From the NCBI RefSeq assembly GCF_014982785.1, contig NZ_JADCKB010000013.1, forward strand, positions 1 through 64,000: a DNA stretch of 64,000 nt. The letters run 5' to 3'. Positions within the stretch are counted from its first letter, which is position 1, and every line of letters begins with the position of its first letter. Under the pieces are notes generated by a model that ran no database searches, was not told the DNA's origin, and saw nothing but the letters and a program-made list of their open reading frames with translations. The DNA comes from Ructibacterium gallinarum (GTDB taxonomy: Bacteria; Bacillota; Clostridia; Monoglobales; Monoglobaceae). Positions 17,886 to 28,176 of this stretch are shown in pieces. The position numbers and the translations under genes are program-made.

Positions 17886-19973
17886 ATGGTTTGCTTAACG
17901 GAGGCGGTTTTGATTCGCTTTGGGAAATTTAAAAATTGTTCCTTAAAATTTCAGCCTGGGCTGCATGTCATTTATGGAGAAAATGAAACGGGAAAATCTA
18001 CCCTTCAGCTTTTTTTGAAAGTGATGTTTTTTGGTGCAGCCACACGAAAAAAAGCCGATGAAATGCTAAAAGAGCGAGAAAGAATGATTCCATGGGGTGA
18101 AAAGAATGCCGAAGGTATCTTACGTTTGCATGTGGATGACAGAGATTTGGAAATCAGACGTAGATTTGGAAAAACGGCAGCAGCGGACAAAACGGAGATC
18201 TTTGATCTGCACACCGGAGAGGTTCCGGCTGGGTTTACCGCGGATTCGATAGGAGAAAAACTGTTTGGTGTTAATGTTTCTGTATTTGAAAAAACCTTTT
18301 GGATTCGTCAAGATGGCGTTCTATTTGCGGGGAAGGATGAAGAATTAAACCGTCGACTGATGAATTTGTGTTCGTCTGGGGATGAAGAAATTTCAGCAGA
18401 ACATACCATTGTGTTACTTGAAAAACAGAAACGGATGATTAAAGCAAAGGACAAACGAAGCACGCCAGGAAAACTGGATGATTTGTATGCTGAAAAAGAT
18501 AATTTGCTGCTAAAATTGAAACAGATCCAAAATGATACGGATAAAAGGGAAGCCGCAGAAAGGGAATTGAAAGTTGCGCAAGACCGGCTTTGTGAAATTG
18601 AAAAGGAGATGGAAGAATTAACACTGGAAAGCAAGGCGCAGGAACGACTGAAAAATTTGGAAATACGGCTTCAAAAATGGAAGCAGGCAGAGATACTTCA
18701 GCAACGAGAAACCGAAGCAAAAAGCCGGGAGGAATATGAAAAATTTGTTGGATTAGAGGAACAGATGGTTTTGCAGGCAGAAGAACAAGAAAGACGAATA
18801 AAAACTCTTGACCAAAACGTACAGATAGGGTATGATAAAGAGAGAGCAGAGAAAACTGCTGCAGAAGAAAGAGGAAAATTATGGATTGGTCTCTTTTTTA
18901 TGGCGGTTGGATTCATCGTTTTTGCCCTAGCTGTGGTACTGGCCATTCTTCAGCATTTGGCAGCCGCTGGCGGGACAGTCGTAATTAGCATTATGTTCGC
19001 ATGGATCGGGGTCTGGTGGTATTTTCGTTGTAAGCAGCATAACTTGGATGCTATGCGAAAATATTATGCCTGCGAAGCCGAAATGGATAAAATGCGGAGG
19101 GAAAAGGAAGAGTGCGGCGTGCGTCTGGAAAATATACTTCGTCCATATGGATGTGGGAGCGCATCTGAACTGCGCTGTGGAATGGAGAAATGCAGAAAAG
19201 CGATTTTGGAAGCAGAAAGCTTTCATAACGCCCGTTGTACTTTGCTGGAAATGGAAGATGAGGAAGCACTTCGAAAAGATGCTGAAGAAGCTAAAGCTCT
19301 TTTAAAAAACGATTCTAGTTTGCTGCGGAAAAATATTGCAGGGCGCATAGAACAGCTCCAGCAGTCAAAGACCGATATGGTCGTGAATATTAGTGATTTG
19401 AAAACGAAAATAGATTTTGCATTTCAAAATCAACAAAGACCAGCAGACATTGAATCATGCCTGCGGTTTTTAGATGAAGATATTGCAGAACAAAAAAAGC
19501 TGCTGCGTGCTGTTGAAATGGCCCAGGAGGTATTCACGGATACCGTCCGTAGAAGAAAATCTGACTTTACTCCTCAGATTAATGCAAAAGTGAATCAATA
19601 TTTGGATATACTTACAGTAGGAAAGTATCATGAAACACGTGTCTCGGAAGAATATCGAATTCAGATTTCGCCGCAGAATACAGGACTTTATTCATCGGAG
19701 TATTTTAGCTTTGGTACTCGTCAGCAGCTGTATTTAGCGCTCCGACTTGCTCTTGGCAGTTTAATAGGGCAAGGAAATGAGCCGCTGTTTTTGGATGATT
19801 TTTTAATTGCCTATGATGATGCGCGGGCAGAGGCAGCAATTACACTTTTAAAACAGATTTCATTAAAACGTCAGATTATATTATTTACCTGTCACAACAG
19901 GGATGTGGAATATGCGGCCAAGGCAGGCGCCGCAATCAGTCATTTAGAGGAGGAGATAATCAATGTCTGCTGA
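17886..19973 (+). CDS. SbcC/YhaN-like ATPase with a transmembrane hairpin in its coiled coil
   Basis: An N-terminal ATPase half (Walker A GENETGKST, residues 31-39) and a C-terminal half (signature-like FSFGTRQQ, Walker B LFLDD near 636) are separated by long coiled coils. In place of a zinc hook CxxC at the tip, residues about 331-380 hold two hydrophobic segments joined by a short turn, so the coiled coil is probably membrane-inserted. The 695-residue length is short next to B. subtilis YhaN (about 960, from memory). It overlaps yloU by 11 bp and pairs with the nuclease gene just upstream. A membrane-linked Mre11-Rad50-like complex is the inference. Confidence 0.85.
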   Translation: MVCLTEAVLIRFGKFKNCSLKFQPGLHVIYGENETGKSTLQLFLKVMFFGAATRKKADEMLKERERMIPWGEKNAEGILRLHVDDRDLEIRRRFGKTAAADKTEIFDLHTGEVPAGFTADSIGEKLFGVNVSVFEKTFWIRQDGVLFAGKDEELNRRLMNLCSSGDEEISAEHTIVLLEKQKRMIKAKDKRSTPGKLDDLYAEKDNLLLKLKQIQNDTDKREAAERELKVAQDRLCEIEKEMEELTLESKAQERLKNLEIRLQKWKQAEILQQRETEAKSREEYEKFVGLEEQMVLQAEEQERRIKTLDQNVQIGYDKERAEKTAAEERGKLWIGLFFMAVGFIVFALAVVLAILQHLAAAGGTVVISIMFAWIGVWWYFRCKQHNLDAMRKYYACEAEMDKMRREKEECGVRLENILRPYGCGSASELRCGMEKCRKAILEAESFHNARCTLLEMEDEEALRKDAEEAKALLKNDSSLLRKNIAGRIEQLQQSKTDMVVNISDLKTKIDFAFQNQQRPADIESCLRFLDEDIAEQKKLLRAVEMAQEVFTDTVRRRKSDFTPQINAKVNQYLDILTVGKYHETRVSEEYRIQISPQNTGLYSSEYFSFGTRQQLYLALRLALGSLIGQGNEPLFLDDFLIAYDDARAEAAITLLKQISLKRQIILFTCHNRDVEYAAKAGAAISHLEEEIINVC

Positions 19974-20319
19974 AGTGAAAAATGAACGTGGAGTAATTCG
20001 GATTTCCAATAATGTCATTGCAAAGCTGGCAGGTTATGCGGCAACCAAGTGCTATGGCGTGGTGGGAATGGCCACTAGAAATAGTAAGGATGGCCTTGCC
20101 AGTTTACTTAAAAAGGAAAGTATGGACCGAGGTATTAAAATTAAAGTTGTTGAAAATGCGTTGTACATCGCATTGTATGTAATTATGGAATATGGTGTAA
20201 ATATCGGGACAGTAGGAGATATTGTGAAAAACAGCGTGAAATATCAGGTGGAGGAAATGACGGGGCTGGAGGTGCGTTCTGTAACCGTTAATGTGGAGAG
20301 CATTCGCGTGCACCGGTAG
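19963..20319 (+). CDS. yloU: Asp23/Gls24 family protein YloU
   Basis: A 118-residue protein with the Asp23 fold (GVIRISNNVIAKLAGYAA near the start, then VEEMTGLEV and VNVESI at the end). YloU is encoded before the fatty acid kinase gene in many Bacillota, and this order is kept here. Homologues include alkaline shock protein 23, a membrane-associated envelope-stress protein. The ATG lies inside the end of the preceding ATPase gene with AGAGGAGGAG upstream, indicating coupling. Confidence 0.92.
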   Translation: MSAEVKNERGVIRISNNVIAKLAGYAATKCYGVVGMATRNSKDGLASLLKKESMDRGIKIKVVENALYIALYVIMEYGVNIGTVGDIVKNSVKYQVEEMTGLEVRSVTVNVESIRVHR

Positions 20320-20360
20320 AAAGAAACGGGCAGAACGGCTTGCCAGAAGGAGGAAATATT

Positions 20361-21980
20361 GTGGAAGTGATACGCAGCGAAGAAATTCGGCAGATGATTG
20401 CATCTGCTTCAAATCATTTACAAAATAACCGTAAACATATTAATGATTTAAATGTGTTTCCTGTTCCAGATGGAGATACAGGAACCAATATGGGAATGAC
20501 ATTTGGTGCAGCGGCTGAAGAAGCACTCTCTTCTCATAAGGATGCGACTGCTGGAGAGATATTGGATGTTTTGGCAAAGTCCTCTTTGCGAAATGCCAGA
20601 GGAAATTCTGGTGTAATATTGTCCCAAATTCTACGCGGTCTTGCTGCTGCGCTGCATGGACATTCCAAGATAGGAAGCGCAGAAATTGCTGCAGCAATTT
20701 GTGAAAGCCGGGATACAGCATACCGCGCTGTGATGAAGCCCACGGAAGGAACTATTTTAACAGTAGTGCGGCAAACCGCTGAATTCGCAGAGGAACATGT
20801 TCAAAATTTTTCAAATCCGGTGGAATTTTTAAACGCCCTGCTTCAGGCGGCGAAAGAGAGCTTGGATCAAACTCCTGAAATCTTGCCTGTACTGAAGCAG
20901 GCCGGCGTAGTGGATGCTGGAGGAATGGGCGTTGTAACGCTTATGGAAGGCGCCGTAGCGGCTTTAAACGGCCATCCAGTGGCATTGAGTAGCGAGGCAG
21001 CTGCACAGCAGCTTTTGGCTGGGCAAACTACGAAAATACCGGATGAAGAAATTAAATTTCTCTATTGTACAGAATTTTTGATTCATAAAACACCGGAAAG
21101 GCAGACAGCGCAATTTAATGCAGCCATTCGCTCTAAAGGCGACTGTATGCTTGTGATTGAGGATGAGGAGGTCGTGAAGGTACATATTCACACCAACCAT
21201 CCCGGATTTGTTATTGAACAAGCACTGAAATTGGGTGAATTGACCAATCTGAAAATTGACAACATGAAATATCAACATGAAGAGAGAATTGGAAAAATGG
21301 AACAGAAACAGGCTAAACCTCAAAAGCAAACAGGGTTTGTGGCGGTTTCGGCAGGGGATGGCTTGGATGAGGTTTTCCGCAGTGTGGGTATTGATGTGGT
21401 TGTGGAAGGCGGACAGACTATGAATCCCAGCACGCAGGATCTTTTAAATGCAGTGCAGCGTACAGGAGCGCAGACGGTGTTTATCTTTCCAAACAATAAA
21501 AATATTATTTTGGCCGCAGAGCAGGTGGATGAGCTGACGCCTCAGAAAGTAATTGTGATCCCCACCAAAAATATTCCTCAAGGTATTTCTGCTATGTTGG
21601 CATTTGACGAAGAAGCAGATATAGAAGAAAATGAAAAAGCCATGCTTGCGGTGATTGATACTGTAAAATGCGGTCAGATTACCTTTGCTGCCAGAAATTC
21701 CGCTATTGATGGGTTTGAAATTCATAAAGGGGATATTATGGGCATGTTAGGCGGAAAAATTCAAAAGATAGGCAAAGATATTAATGAGGTCACACAGGAA
21801 TTGGTGCACGGTATGATCGATGAAGATAGTGGTATGATTACCATCTATTATGGTAAGGATGTTGACAGGAAGACGGCAGAAGCATTAGAAAAACTGCTGG
21901 CTGATAAGTATGAATATCTGGATATTTCTCTGATTTACGGTGGTCAGCCGGTATATTATTATTTTGTTGCGGTGGAATAA
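20361..21980 (+). CDS. fakA: Fatty acid kinase subunit FakA (DAK2 domain, YloV)
   Basis: FakA phosphorylates fatty acids presented by FakB, allowing exogenous fatty acids to enter phospholipid synthesis. The N-terminal DAK2 kinase domain carries NVFPVPDGDTGTNM with the Mg/ATP-binding aspartates, then RNARGNSGVILSQ; the C-terminal domain is FakB-binding-like. The product is 539 residues. A GTG start at 20361 is chosen because AAGGAGG lies 7 nt upstream; the earlier TTG at 20340 would precede that site. No fakB gene is in the window. recG begins 1 nt after the stop. Confidence 0.93.
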   Translation: MEVIRSEEIRQMIASASNHLQNNRKHINDLNVFPVPDGDTGTNMGMTFGAAAEEALSSHKDATAGEILDVLAKSSLRNARGNSGVILSQILRGLAAALHGHSKIGSAEIAAAICESRDTAYRAVMKPTEGTILTVVRQTAEFAEEHVQNFSNPVEFLNALLQAAKESLDQTPEILPVLKQAGVVDAGGMGVVTLMEGAVAALNGHPVALSSEAAAQQLLAGQTTKIPDEEIKFLYCTEFLIHKTPERQTAQFNAAIRSKGDCMLVIEDEEVVKVHIHTNHPGFVIEQALKLGELTNLKIDNMKYQHEERIGKMEQKQAKPQKQTGFVAVSAGDGLDEVFRSVGIDVVVEGGQTMNPSTQDLLNAVQRTGAQTVFIFPNNKNIILAAEQVDELTPQKVIVIPTKNIPQGISAMLAFDEEADIEENEKAMLAVIDTVKCGQITFAARNSAIDGFEIHKGDIMGMLGGKIQKIGKDINEVTQELVHGMIDEDSGMITIYYGKDVDRKTAEALEKLLADKYEYLDISLIYGGQPVYYYFVAVE

Positions 21981-21981
21981 A

Positions 21982-24033
21982 ATGAAACTGAAAGACAGTA
22001 TTCGTTATTTAAAAGGAATAGGAGAAAAACGCGCCGAGCTGTTTCATAAGCTTGGCGTGTTTACTATACATGATTTGCTTCTGCATTTACCCAGAACCTA
22101 TGAAGATCGCACCCGTATCTGCACGGTTGAAAATCTGGAAGAAGGAGACAGTGTTTGTGTGCAGGTGTCGCTTGCAGGAGGAATCCGGAATTTTCGCGCC
22201 AGAAACGGCGCACAAGTGATACAGGCTTCTGTAACGGATGGTACCGGTGTGCTGAAGGTCATGTGGTTTCATGCAGCATATATCAAAAAGACTTTGCAGA
22301 GTGCGGAAGAATTTGTACTGTTTGGAAAGGTGAACTTTCGTGGATTTCTTCCGGAAATGATTAATCCTGTTCTGGAGGTATCAGACAAGGCCGGGAACAG
22401 AACTGGAAAAATTCTTCCGGTTTATCCATGCACGGCAGGATTGAGCCAGAGAGATATCCGCAATGCTGTTCAGAATGCGCTTACTTTGCTTTCTGAGCCG
22501 ATACCGGATGCAGTTCCGCTTTGCCTTCAAAAGAAATATCATTTGATGTCGGAAGAGGAAGCAATACGACAGATTCATGCTCCGGAAAGTTTAGAGCATT
22601 TTTGTGATGCCCGGCGGCGGCTGGCGTTTGAAGAGTTTTTGATTCTTCAAACCGGGATTGTGGCGGCAAAATCCCAGCGTAAGATGGGGTCTGCACCTTG
22701 CTTTGAAAATGTGAAATGTATTGCAGATTTTGCAAAAGGTCTTCCTTTTGCGTTGACCAATGCACAGAAACGGGTCATTAACGAGATCAGTGCCGATCTG
22801 CGCCGAGAGATACCTATGAATCGTTTGGTGCAAGGGGATGTGGGTTCGGGAAAAACGGTTGTGGCTGCTGCTGTCATGTTTGCTGCTGTGCGTTCTGGAT
22901 TTCAAGCCGCCATGATGGCACCTACAGAAATACTTGCAAAGCAGCATTACGAAAATTTAAAAAAGTTGTTTGCCCCGTGGAACATTACCGTCGCATTTTT
23001 AAGCGGCGGGCAAAAACAGGTAGAGCGTAGCGAGAATCTGCAAATGATTGCAGACGGAACGGCAGGTGTCGTGGTAGGAACGCATGCATTAATTACCGAC
23101 ACCGTTGCTTTTTACCGCCTAGGGCTAGCAGTAACAGATGAACAACATCGGTTTGGAGTGCGCCAGAGAACTGCGCTTTCGGGGAAAAGCGATAAAATTC
23201 ATACATTGGTTATGACGGCCACCCCAATTCCGCGAACTTTGTCTTTAATCCTGTATGGAGATTTGGATATTTCAATTATTGATGAACTTCCGGCAGGACG
23301 AAAAAAAATTGAAACCTATGCAGTGGGGGAAAGCAAACGCAGTCGAGTGGAACAGTTTGTTCTTAACCAGATGAACAGCGGAAGACAAGCATATTTTATA
23401 TGTCCGTTGGTGGAAGAATCTGAGGTGATTGAAGCAAATGCTGTGGATGAATATTTAAAATATATGCGCAGCGGCGCATTTAGAGGAAGAAAAATTGAAG
23501 CGCTCCACGGACGGATGAAGACGGCGGAAAAAGAAGATGTGATGAACCGTTTTGCAAAGGGTGAGATTGAAGCACTGGTTGCAACGACAGTCATTGAAGT
23601 TGGAGTAGATGTTCCCAATGCCAGCGTGATGGTGATAGAAAATGCAGAGAGATTTGGCCTCTCACAGCTGCATCAGCTTCGTGGACGAGTAGGACGCGGA
23701 ACATGGCAGTCTTACTGTATTTTGTTTTGCAGCAGCGGTGGCTCTGTTGCGCGGGAACGAATGAAGATTATGTGCGAGACAGAGGATGGATTTAAAATTG
23801 CCGAAAAGGATTTAGAATTGCGGGGACCAGGAGAATTTCTTGGAACCCGTCAGCATGGATTGCCGCAAATGCATGCAGGAGATTTGATGACAGATATGCA
23901 GTTGCTGAAAGAAGCACAAAAAGCTGCGGAGGAAGTTCTGGAACGGGATCCCGAATTGAAAACCCCGGAAATGGAGGAATTGCATAGGAGAGTGGATGAG
24001 AATTTTGAAAAGGCTGGCAGAATTCTAAATTAA
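21982..24033 (+). CDS. recG: ATP-dependent DNA helicase RecG
   Basis: RecG remodels stalled forks and Holliday junctions. The 683-residue protein has an N-terminal wedge/OB domain, then helicase motifs: QGDVGSGKT (Walker A), DEQHRFG (DExH box), TATPIPRT (motif III), and the C-terminal QLRGRVGRG (motif VI), followed by the TRG-like end. ATG 21982 is chosen because it follows the fakA stop directly and matches the normal family start (MKLKDSIRYLKGIGEK); GGTGG lies upstream within fakA. Confidence 0.97.
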   Translation: MKLKDSIRYLKGIGEKRAELFHKLGVFTIHDLLLHLPRTYEDRTRICTVENLEEGDSVCVQVSLAGGIRNFRARNGAQVIQASVTDGTGVLKVMWFHAAYIKKTLQSAEEFVLFGKVNFRGFLPEMINPVLEVSDKAGNRTGKILPVYPCTAGLSQRDIRNAVQNALTLLSEPIPDAVPLCLQKKYHLMSEEEAIRQIHAPESLEHFCDARRRLAFEEFLILQTGIVAAKSQRKMGSAPCFENVKCIADFAKGLPFALTNAQKRVINEISADLRREIPMNRLVQGDVGSGKTVVAAAVMFAAVRSGFQAAMMAPTEILAKQHYENLKKLFAPWNITVAFLSGGQKQVERSENLQMIADGTAGVVVGTHALITDTVAFYRLGLAVTDEQHRFGVRQRTALSGKSDKIHTLVMTATPIPRTLSLILYGDLDISIIDELPAGRKKIETYAVGESKRSRVEQFVLNQMNSGRQAYFICPLVEESEVIEANAVDEYLKYMRSGAFRGRKIEALHGRMKTAEKEDVMNRFAKGEIEALVATTVIEVGVDVPNASVMVIENAERFGLSQLHQLRGRVGRGTWQSYCILFCSSGGSVARERMKIMCETEDGFKIAEKDLELRGPGEFLGTRQHGLPQMHAGDLMTDMQLLKEAQKAAEEVLERDPELKTPEMEELHRRVDENFEKAGRILN

Positions 24034-24046
24034 CATGCAACAATGA

Positions 24047-24075
24047 TTGACAGCATGGTCTAGAGATGATATGAT
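24047..24075 (+). promoter_or_regulatory. Sigma-A promoter of the GH3 gene
   Basis: TTGACA (24047-24052), 17-bp spacer, TATGAT (24070-24075), about 41 bp upstream of the start codon. Confidence 0.85.
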
Positions 24076-24116
24076 ACAAAAAACACATATTATATACACA
24101 AAAAGGGGTTTATTTT

Positions 24117-26099
24117 ATGCAAGAGAAAGAAAGAGCCAAACAACGCGCCAAAGAATTGGTGTCCCAAATGACGGTAGAGGAAATGGCAAGCCAACTGCGA
24201 TATGACGCACCCGCTATTGAAAGGTTAGGAATCCCTGCCTATAACTGGTGGAATGAGGGACTGCACGGCGTTGCCAGAGCTGGAACAGCAACCGTTTTCC
24301 CGCAGGCAATTGGCTTAGCGGCAACATTTGATACACAGCTGATTCATCGGACGGCAGATATTATTGCTACGGAAGCACGGGCCAAATATAATGCGGCAGT
24401 AAAAGAGGGTGACCGTGATATTTATAAGGGACTTACTTTATGGTCGCCCAACATTAACATCTTCCGTGACCCGCGTTGGGGCCGCGGACATGAAACATAT
24501 GGAGAGGATCCTTTTTTGACCGCTGCACTGGGTGTTGCTTTTGTAAAAGGTTTGCAGGGCGATGGAGAATATTTAAAGTGTGCAGCGTGTGCAAAACATT
24601 TTGCTGTCCACAGCGGTCCGGAAGCGTTGCGGCATGAATTTGATGCCCAAGCAAGTGAAAAAGATATGGAAGAAACCTATCTGCCTGCGTTTAAGGAATT
24701 GGTGACCAAGGCGGGAGTGGAAGGTGTTATGGGTGCTTATAATCGTGTAAACGGAGAGCCGGCATGTGCAAGTCCCTCTTTGCAGAAGAGGCTTCGGGGA
24801 GAGTGGAAGTTTGATGGATATTTTGTTTCAGATTGCTGGGCAATCCGTGATTTTCATGAGCATCATATGGTGACAAAAACAGCGCCGGAAAGTGCCGCTT
24901 TGGCTATTAAAAACGGGTGTGATTTAAATTGCGGCAATACCTATCTCCATTTGTTGACTGCACTCCGGGAAGGATTGATTGAAGAAGCGGATATTCGTCA
25001 GGCCGCCGAACGCGTTATGACGACTCGGTTCCGCCTTGGACTGTTTGACCGGACGGAATATGACAATATTCCTTATTCTGTGGTAGCTTGTGAAGAACAT
25101 CGGGAAGCAGCATTGCAAGCTGCCAGGGAATCGATGGTGCTATTGAAAAATAACGGGATTCTTCCGCTTAAAGCGTCAGAAAAGGTAGCGGTAATCGGAC
25201 CGAATGCGGATAGCCGTGATGTGTTGCTTGGCAATTATAATGGAACGCCAAAAAAATATACTACTGTTCTGGAAGGAATTTATGAGCGTGTTGGAATGGA
25301 GAGAGTACTTTACAGCCAAGGGTGTCATTTGTACAAAGAAAAGGTTGAAAATCTGGCAATGGTTCAAGATAGACTTTCAGAAGCGGTTACAACAGCAAAA
25401 GAAAGCGATGTTGTAATTCTTTGCCTTGGCCTTGATGCTGGCCTTGAAGGAGAAGAAGGGGATGCCGGAAATGCCTATGCTTCCGGTGATAAGGCAGATT
25501 TGGAATTGCCTGCCGCTCAAAGAAAACTGCTGGATGCAATATTAGCGGTCGGAAAACCAGTTATTGTTGTTTCCATGACTGGCAGTGCAATTAATTTATC
25601 TCGTGCGCAGAAGAGCGCTGACGCTGTGATTCAGGCATGGTATCCAGGGGGTGAAGGCGGTAGAGCTGTTGCTGAACTGATTTATGGAGATTATAGCCCG
25701 TCAGGAAAGTTGCCGGTTACCTTTTATGCGAAAACAGATGACTTGCCGCCATTTACTGATTATTCTATGAAAAATAGAACGTATCGGTATTTTCAAGGAA
25801 CGCCGCTGTATCCCTTTGGCTTCGGTCTTAGTTATACAACTTTTACCTATGAAGCATGCATTAGGGAACATTGCCTTTACGTTAAAGTGGCTAATACTGG
25901 AAATATGGATAGCGGGGAAGTGGTGCAAGTGTATGCGGAAAATCGATTGTGCGGTTTTACGCGTATTTTTATTCCCGCTGGCACAGTTCAAACGACTTCT
26001 TTTCCTTTAGAAGAAATGAATTTGAAGACGGAAAAGCGTCTTTTGGTGGGTGGTATTGGCTATCAACCGGAAAAATTACTGTCAATTTCTCTATATTAA
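24117..26099 (+). CDS. Glycoside hydrolase family 3 (beta-xylosidase/beta-glucosidase-like)
   Basis: The 660-residue protein has the GH3 barrel (WNEGLHGVAR, PQAIGLAATFD, DPRWGRGHETYGEDP), the KHFAVHSGPE substrate loop, and the nucleophile Asp239 in VSDCW. The second alpha/beta domain (VAVIGPNAD onwards) and a short fibronectin-III-like end follow. The bacterial xylosidase subgroup is the best fit, but beta-glucosidase cannot be excluded. No signal peptide is seen, so it should act in the cytoplasm on imported oligosaccharides, although no transporter is adjacent. It has its own promoter and terminator between recG and lepA. Confidence 0.92.
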   Translation: MQEKERAKQRAKELVSQMTVEEMASQLRYDAPAIERLGIPAYNWWNEGLHGVARAGTATVFPQAIGLAATFDTQLIHRTADIIATEARAKYNAAVKEGDRDIYKGLTLWSPNINIFRDPRWGRGHETYGEDPFLTAALGVAFVKGLQGDGEYLKCAACAKHFAVHSGPEALRHEFDAQASEKDMEETYLPAFKELVTKAGVEGVMGAYNRVNGEPACASPSLQKRLRGEWKFDGYFVSDCWAIRDFHEHHMVTKTAPESAALAIKNGCDLNCGNTYLHLLTALREGLIEEADIRQAAERVMTTRFRLGLFDRTEYDNIPYSVVACEEHREAALQAARESMVLLKNNGILPLKASEKVAVIGPNADSRDVLLGNYNGTPKKYTTVLEGIYERVGMERVLYSQGCHLYKEKVENLAMVQDRLSEAVTTAKESDVVILCLGLDAGLEGEEGDAGNAYASGDKADLELPAAQRKLLDAILAVGKPVIVVSMTGSAINLSRAQKSADAVIQAWYPGGEGGRAVAELIYGDYSPSGKLPVTFYAKTDDLPPFTDYSMKNRTYRYFQGTPLYPFGFGLSYTTFTYEACIREHCLYVKVANTGNMDSGEVVQVYAENRLCGFTRIFIPAGTVQTTSFPLEEMNLKTEKRLLVGGIGYQPEKLLSISLY

Positions 26100-26144
26100 A
26101 AAGAGGCGTGCTGACATTTTTGTTCCTTAAGATACAATAACAGT

Positions 26145-26221
26145 AGAAGATACTTTTTCAGTAACACCGAATACCACATTTTCTGGTGTCAGGTCACTGC
26201 TGATAGTATCTTCTTTTTATT
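26145..26221 (+). terminator. Terminator with a long structured loop after the GH3 gene
   Basis: A perfect 10-bp outer stem (26145-26154 with 26205-26214) runs into a T-rich tail. The 50-nt loop itself contains smaller pairings (ACACC with GGTGT; CAGT with ACTG), unusual for a simple terminator. Confidence 0.7.
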
Positions 26222-26249
26222 ATATAATGAAGTATTTTTAAAAAGTGTA

Positions 26250-26278
26250 TTGAAATTTTTTTTTAAGTATGTTAAGAT
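26250..26278 (+). promoter_or_regulatory. Putative sigma-A promoter of lepA
   Basis: TTGAAA (26250-26255), 17-bp T-rich spacer, TAAGAT (26273-26278), about 35 bp before the lepA start. Confidence 0.65.
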
Positions 26279-26313
26279 TATTTGTTAGGATAAGAAAATA
26301 TGGAGGAAGCACG

Positions 26314-28119
26314 ATGAGTGAGCATCAGAAGCATATAAGAAATTTTTCAATTATTGCCCATATTGATCATGGTAAAAGTACGCTGGCAGATCGATTGCTT
26401 GAAGTAACAGGCGCTTTGACACAACGTGAAATGCAAGCGCAGATCTTGGATAATATGGACTTGGAGCGGGAACGTGGAATTACAATTAAAGCCCGTGCAG
26501 TTAAGCTTAGATATAAAGCCAAAGATGGACAGGAGTATATACTCAATTTGATTGATACGCCGGGACATGTTGATTTTAATTATGAAGTCTCCCGTAGTCT
26601 TGCAGCCTGTGAAGGAGCTGTCCTTGTGGTAGATGCGGCACAGGGAATCGAAGCTCAGACCCTTGCCAATACTTATCTTGCCCTTGAGCATGATTTGGAA
26701 CTGGTTCCTGTTATCAATAAAATCGACCTCCCTTCGGCACGTCCCGAAGAGGTGAAAAAGGAAATTGAAGATGTAATTGGAATTGACGGAGAGGATGCCC
26801 CTTGTATTTCAGCCAAAAACGGAATCAATATAGAGGCTGTTTTGGAAAAAATTGTGGAGCTGATTCCGCCGCCCTCGGGAGATGAAAATGCACCGCTGAA
26901 GGCTTTGATTTTTGACTCTTATTACGACCCTTATAAGGGTGTTATTGTTTATGTGAGAATTATGGATGGAAAACTGCGCCCTGGAATGAAAATTCGTATG
27001 ATGGCAGCTGGTGCAGAATTTGAAGTGGTAGAAACCGGATATTTGCATCCTGCGGGCATAGTGCCTGCACAAGAAATCTCAGCCGGAGAGGTTGGCTTTA
27101 TTGCGGCAAGCATTAAAAATGTCCGTGACGTGCATGTGGGTGATACAGTAACCACAGCGGAAAACGGTGCCAAAGAACCGTTGCCTGGCTATAAAGAGGT
27201 GAAGCCAATGGTTTACTGTGGTATTTATCCGGCAGATGGCGCACGGTATGATGATTTGAGGGAAGCCCTTGAAAAGCTTCAATTAAACGATGCTTCGCTT
27301 CGATTTGATGCAGAAACATCGGTGGCGCTTGGCTTTGGTTTCCGCTGTGGTTTTTTGGGTTTGTTGCATATGGAAATTATTCAGGAGCGATTGGAACGGG
27401 AATATAATTTGGATTTAGTAACAACAGCTCCATCGGTGGAATATAAAATTATCAAAACTGACGGTTCGGAACTTTTTATTGATAACCCTACCAACCTTCC
27501 TGATCCATCTGAAATTGATCAGATGATGGAGCCAATTGTCAAAGCTTCTATTATGACTCCTAAAGAATATGTAGGCAGTATTATGGAACTGTGTCAGGAT
27601 CGGCGCGGGACTTATATTGATATGACATACCTGGACGAAACACGAGTATCCCTCAATTACGATTTGCCGCTGAATGAAATTATTTATGATTTTTTTGACG
27701 CTCTCAAATCCAGGACTCGTGGATATGCTTCATTTGATTATGAATTTAAATGTTTTGTGCCCGCGGAACTTGTCAAATTAGATATGCTTTTAAACGGTGA
27801 AATGGTGGATGCTCTTTCATTTATTGTGCATAAGGACCGGGCATATGCCCGCGGTCGGAGAATGGCGGAAAAATTAAAGGAAGTGATTCCAAGACAACTC
27901 TTTGAAGTGCCGATTCAGGCCGCAGTCGGCGGTAAAATTATTGCTAGGGAAACTGTGCGCGCCATGCGCAAAGATGTGTTGGCAAAATGCTATGGTGGAG
28001 ATATTACAAGAAAACGCAAGCTTTTGGAAAAACAAAAAGAAGGAAAAAAGCGTATGCGTCAGGTGGGATCTGTTGAGGTGCCCCAGGAGGCGTTTATGTC
28101 CGTTTTGAAGTTGGATTGA
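26314..28119 (+). CDS. lepA: Elongation factor 4 (LepA), ribosome back-translocase GTPase
   Basis: LepA is an EF-G-like GTPase that acts on ribosomes during elongation or initiation. The 601-residue protein has G1 AHIDHGKS near residue 14, [10 protein letters not shown]3 DTPGHVDF and G4 NKID, and the LepA-specific C-terminal domain ending near [16 protein letters not shown] 26314 follows GGAGG by 7 nt and matches the family start; the longer reading would include the promoter. It precedes hemW, a common clostridial order, with a hairpin between. Confidence 0.97.
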   Translation: MSEHQKHIRNFSIIAHIDHGKSTLADRLLEVTGALTQREMQAQILDNMDLERERGITIKARAVKLRYKAKDGQEYILNLIDTPGHVDFNYEVSRSLAACEGAVLVVDAAQGIEAQTLANTYLALEHDLELVPVINKIDLPSARPEEVKKEIEDVIGIDGEDAPCISAKNGINIEAVLEKIVELIPPPSGDENAPLKALIFDSYYDPYKGVIVYVRIMDGKLRPGMKIRMMAAGAEFEVVETGYLHPAGIVPAQEISAGEVGFIAASIKNVRDVHVGDTVTTAENGAKEPLPGYKEVKPMVYCGIYPADGARYDDLREALEKLQLNDASLRFDAETSVALGFGFRCGFLGLLHMEIIQERLEREYNLDLVTTAPSVEYKIIKTDGSELFIDNPTNLPDPSEIDQMMEPIVKASIMTPKEYVGSIMELCQDRRGTYIDMTYLDETRVSLNYDLPLNEIIYDFFDALKSRTRGYASFDYEFKCFVPAELVKLDMLLNGEMVDALSFIVHKDRAYARGRRMAEKLKEVIPRQLFEVPIQAAVGGKIIARETVRAMRKDVLAKCYGGDITRKRKLLEKQKEGKKRMRQVGSVEVPQEAFMSVLKLD

Positions 28120-28122
28120 CGC

Positions 28123-28158
28123 AAAATGTCGGCCTTTTTTGGCCGGCATTTTATCTTT
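28123..28158 (+). terminator. Hairpin between lepA and hemW
   Basis: A 12-bp stem (28123-28134 with 28141-28152, one G·U pair) has a T6 loop and a weak tail (ATCTTTC). It probably attenuates rather than fully separates lepA and hemW. Confidence 0.6.
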
Positions 28159-28176
28159 CGAGAAAGGAAACCAAAT

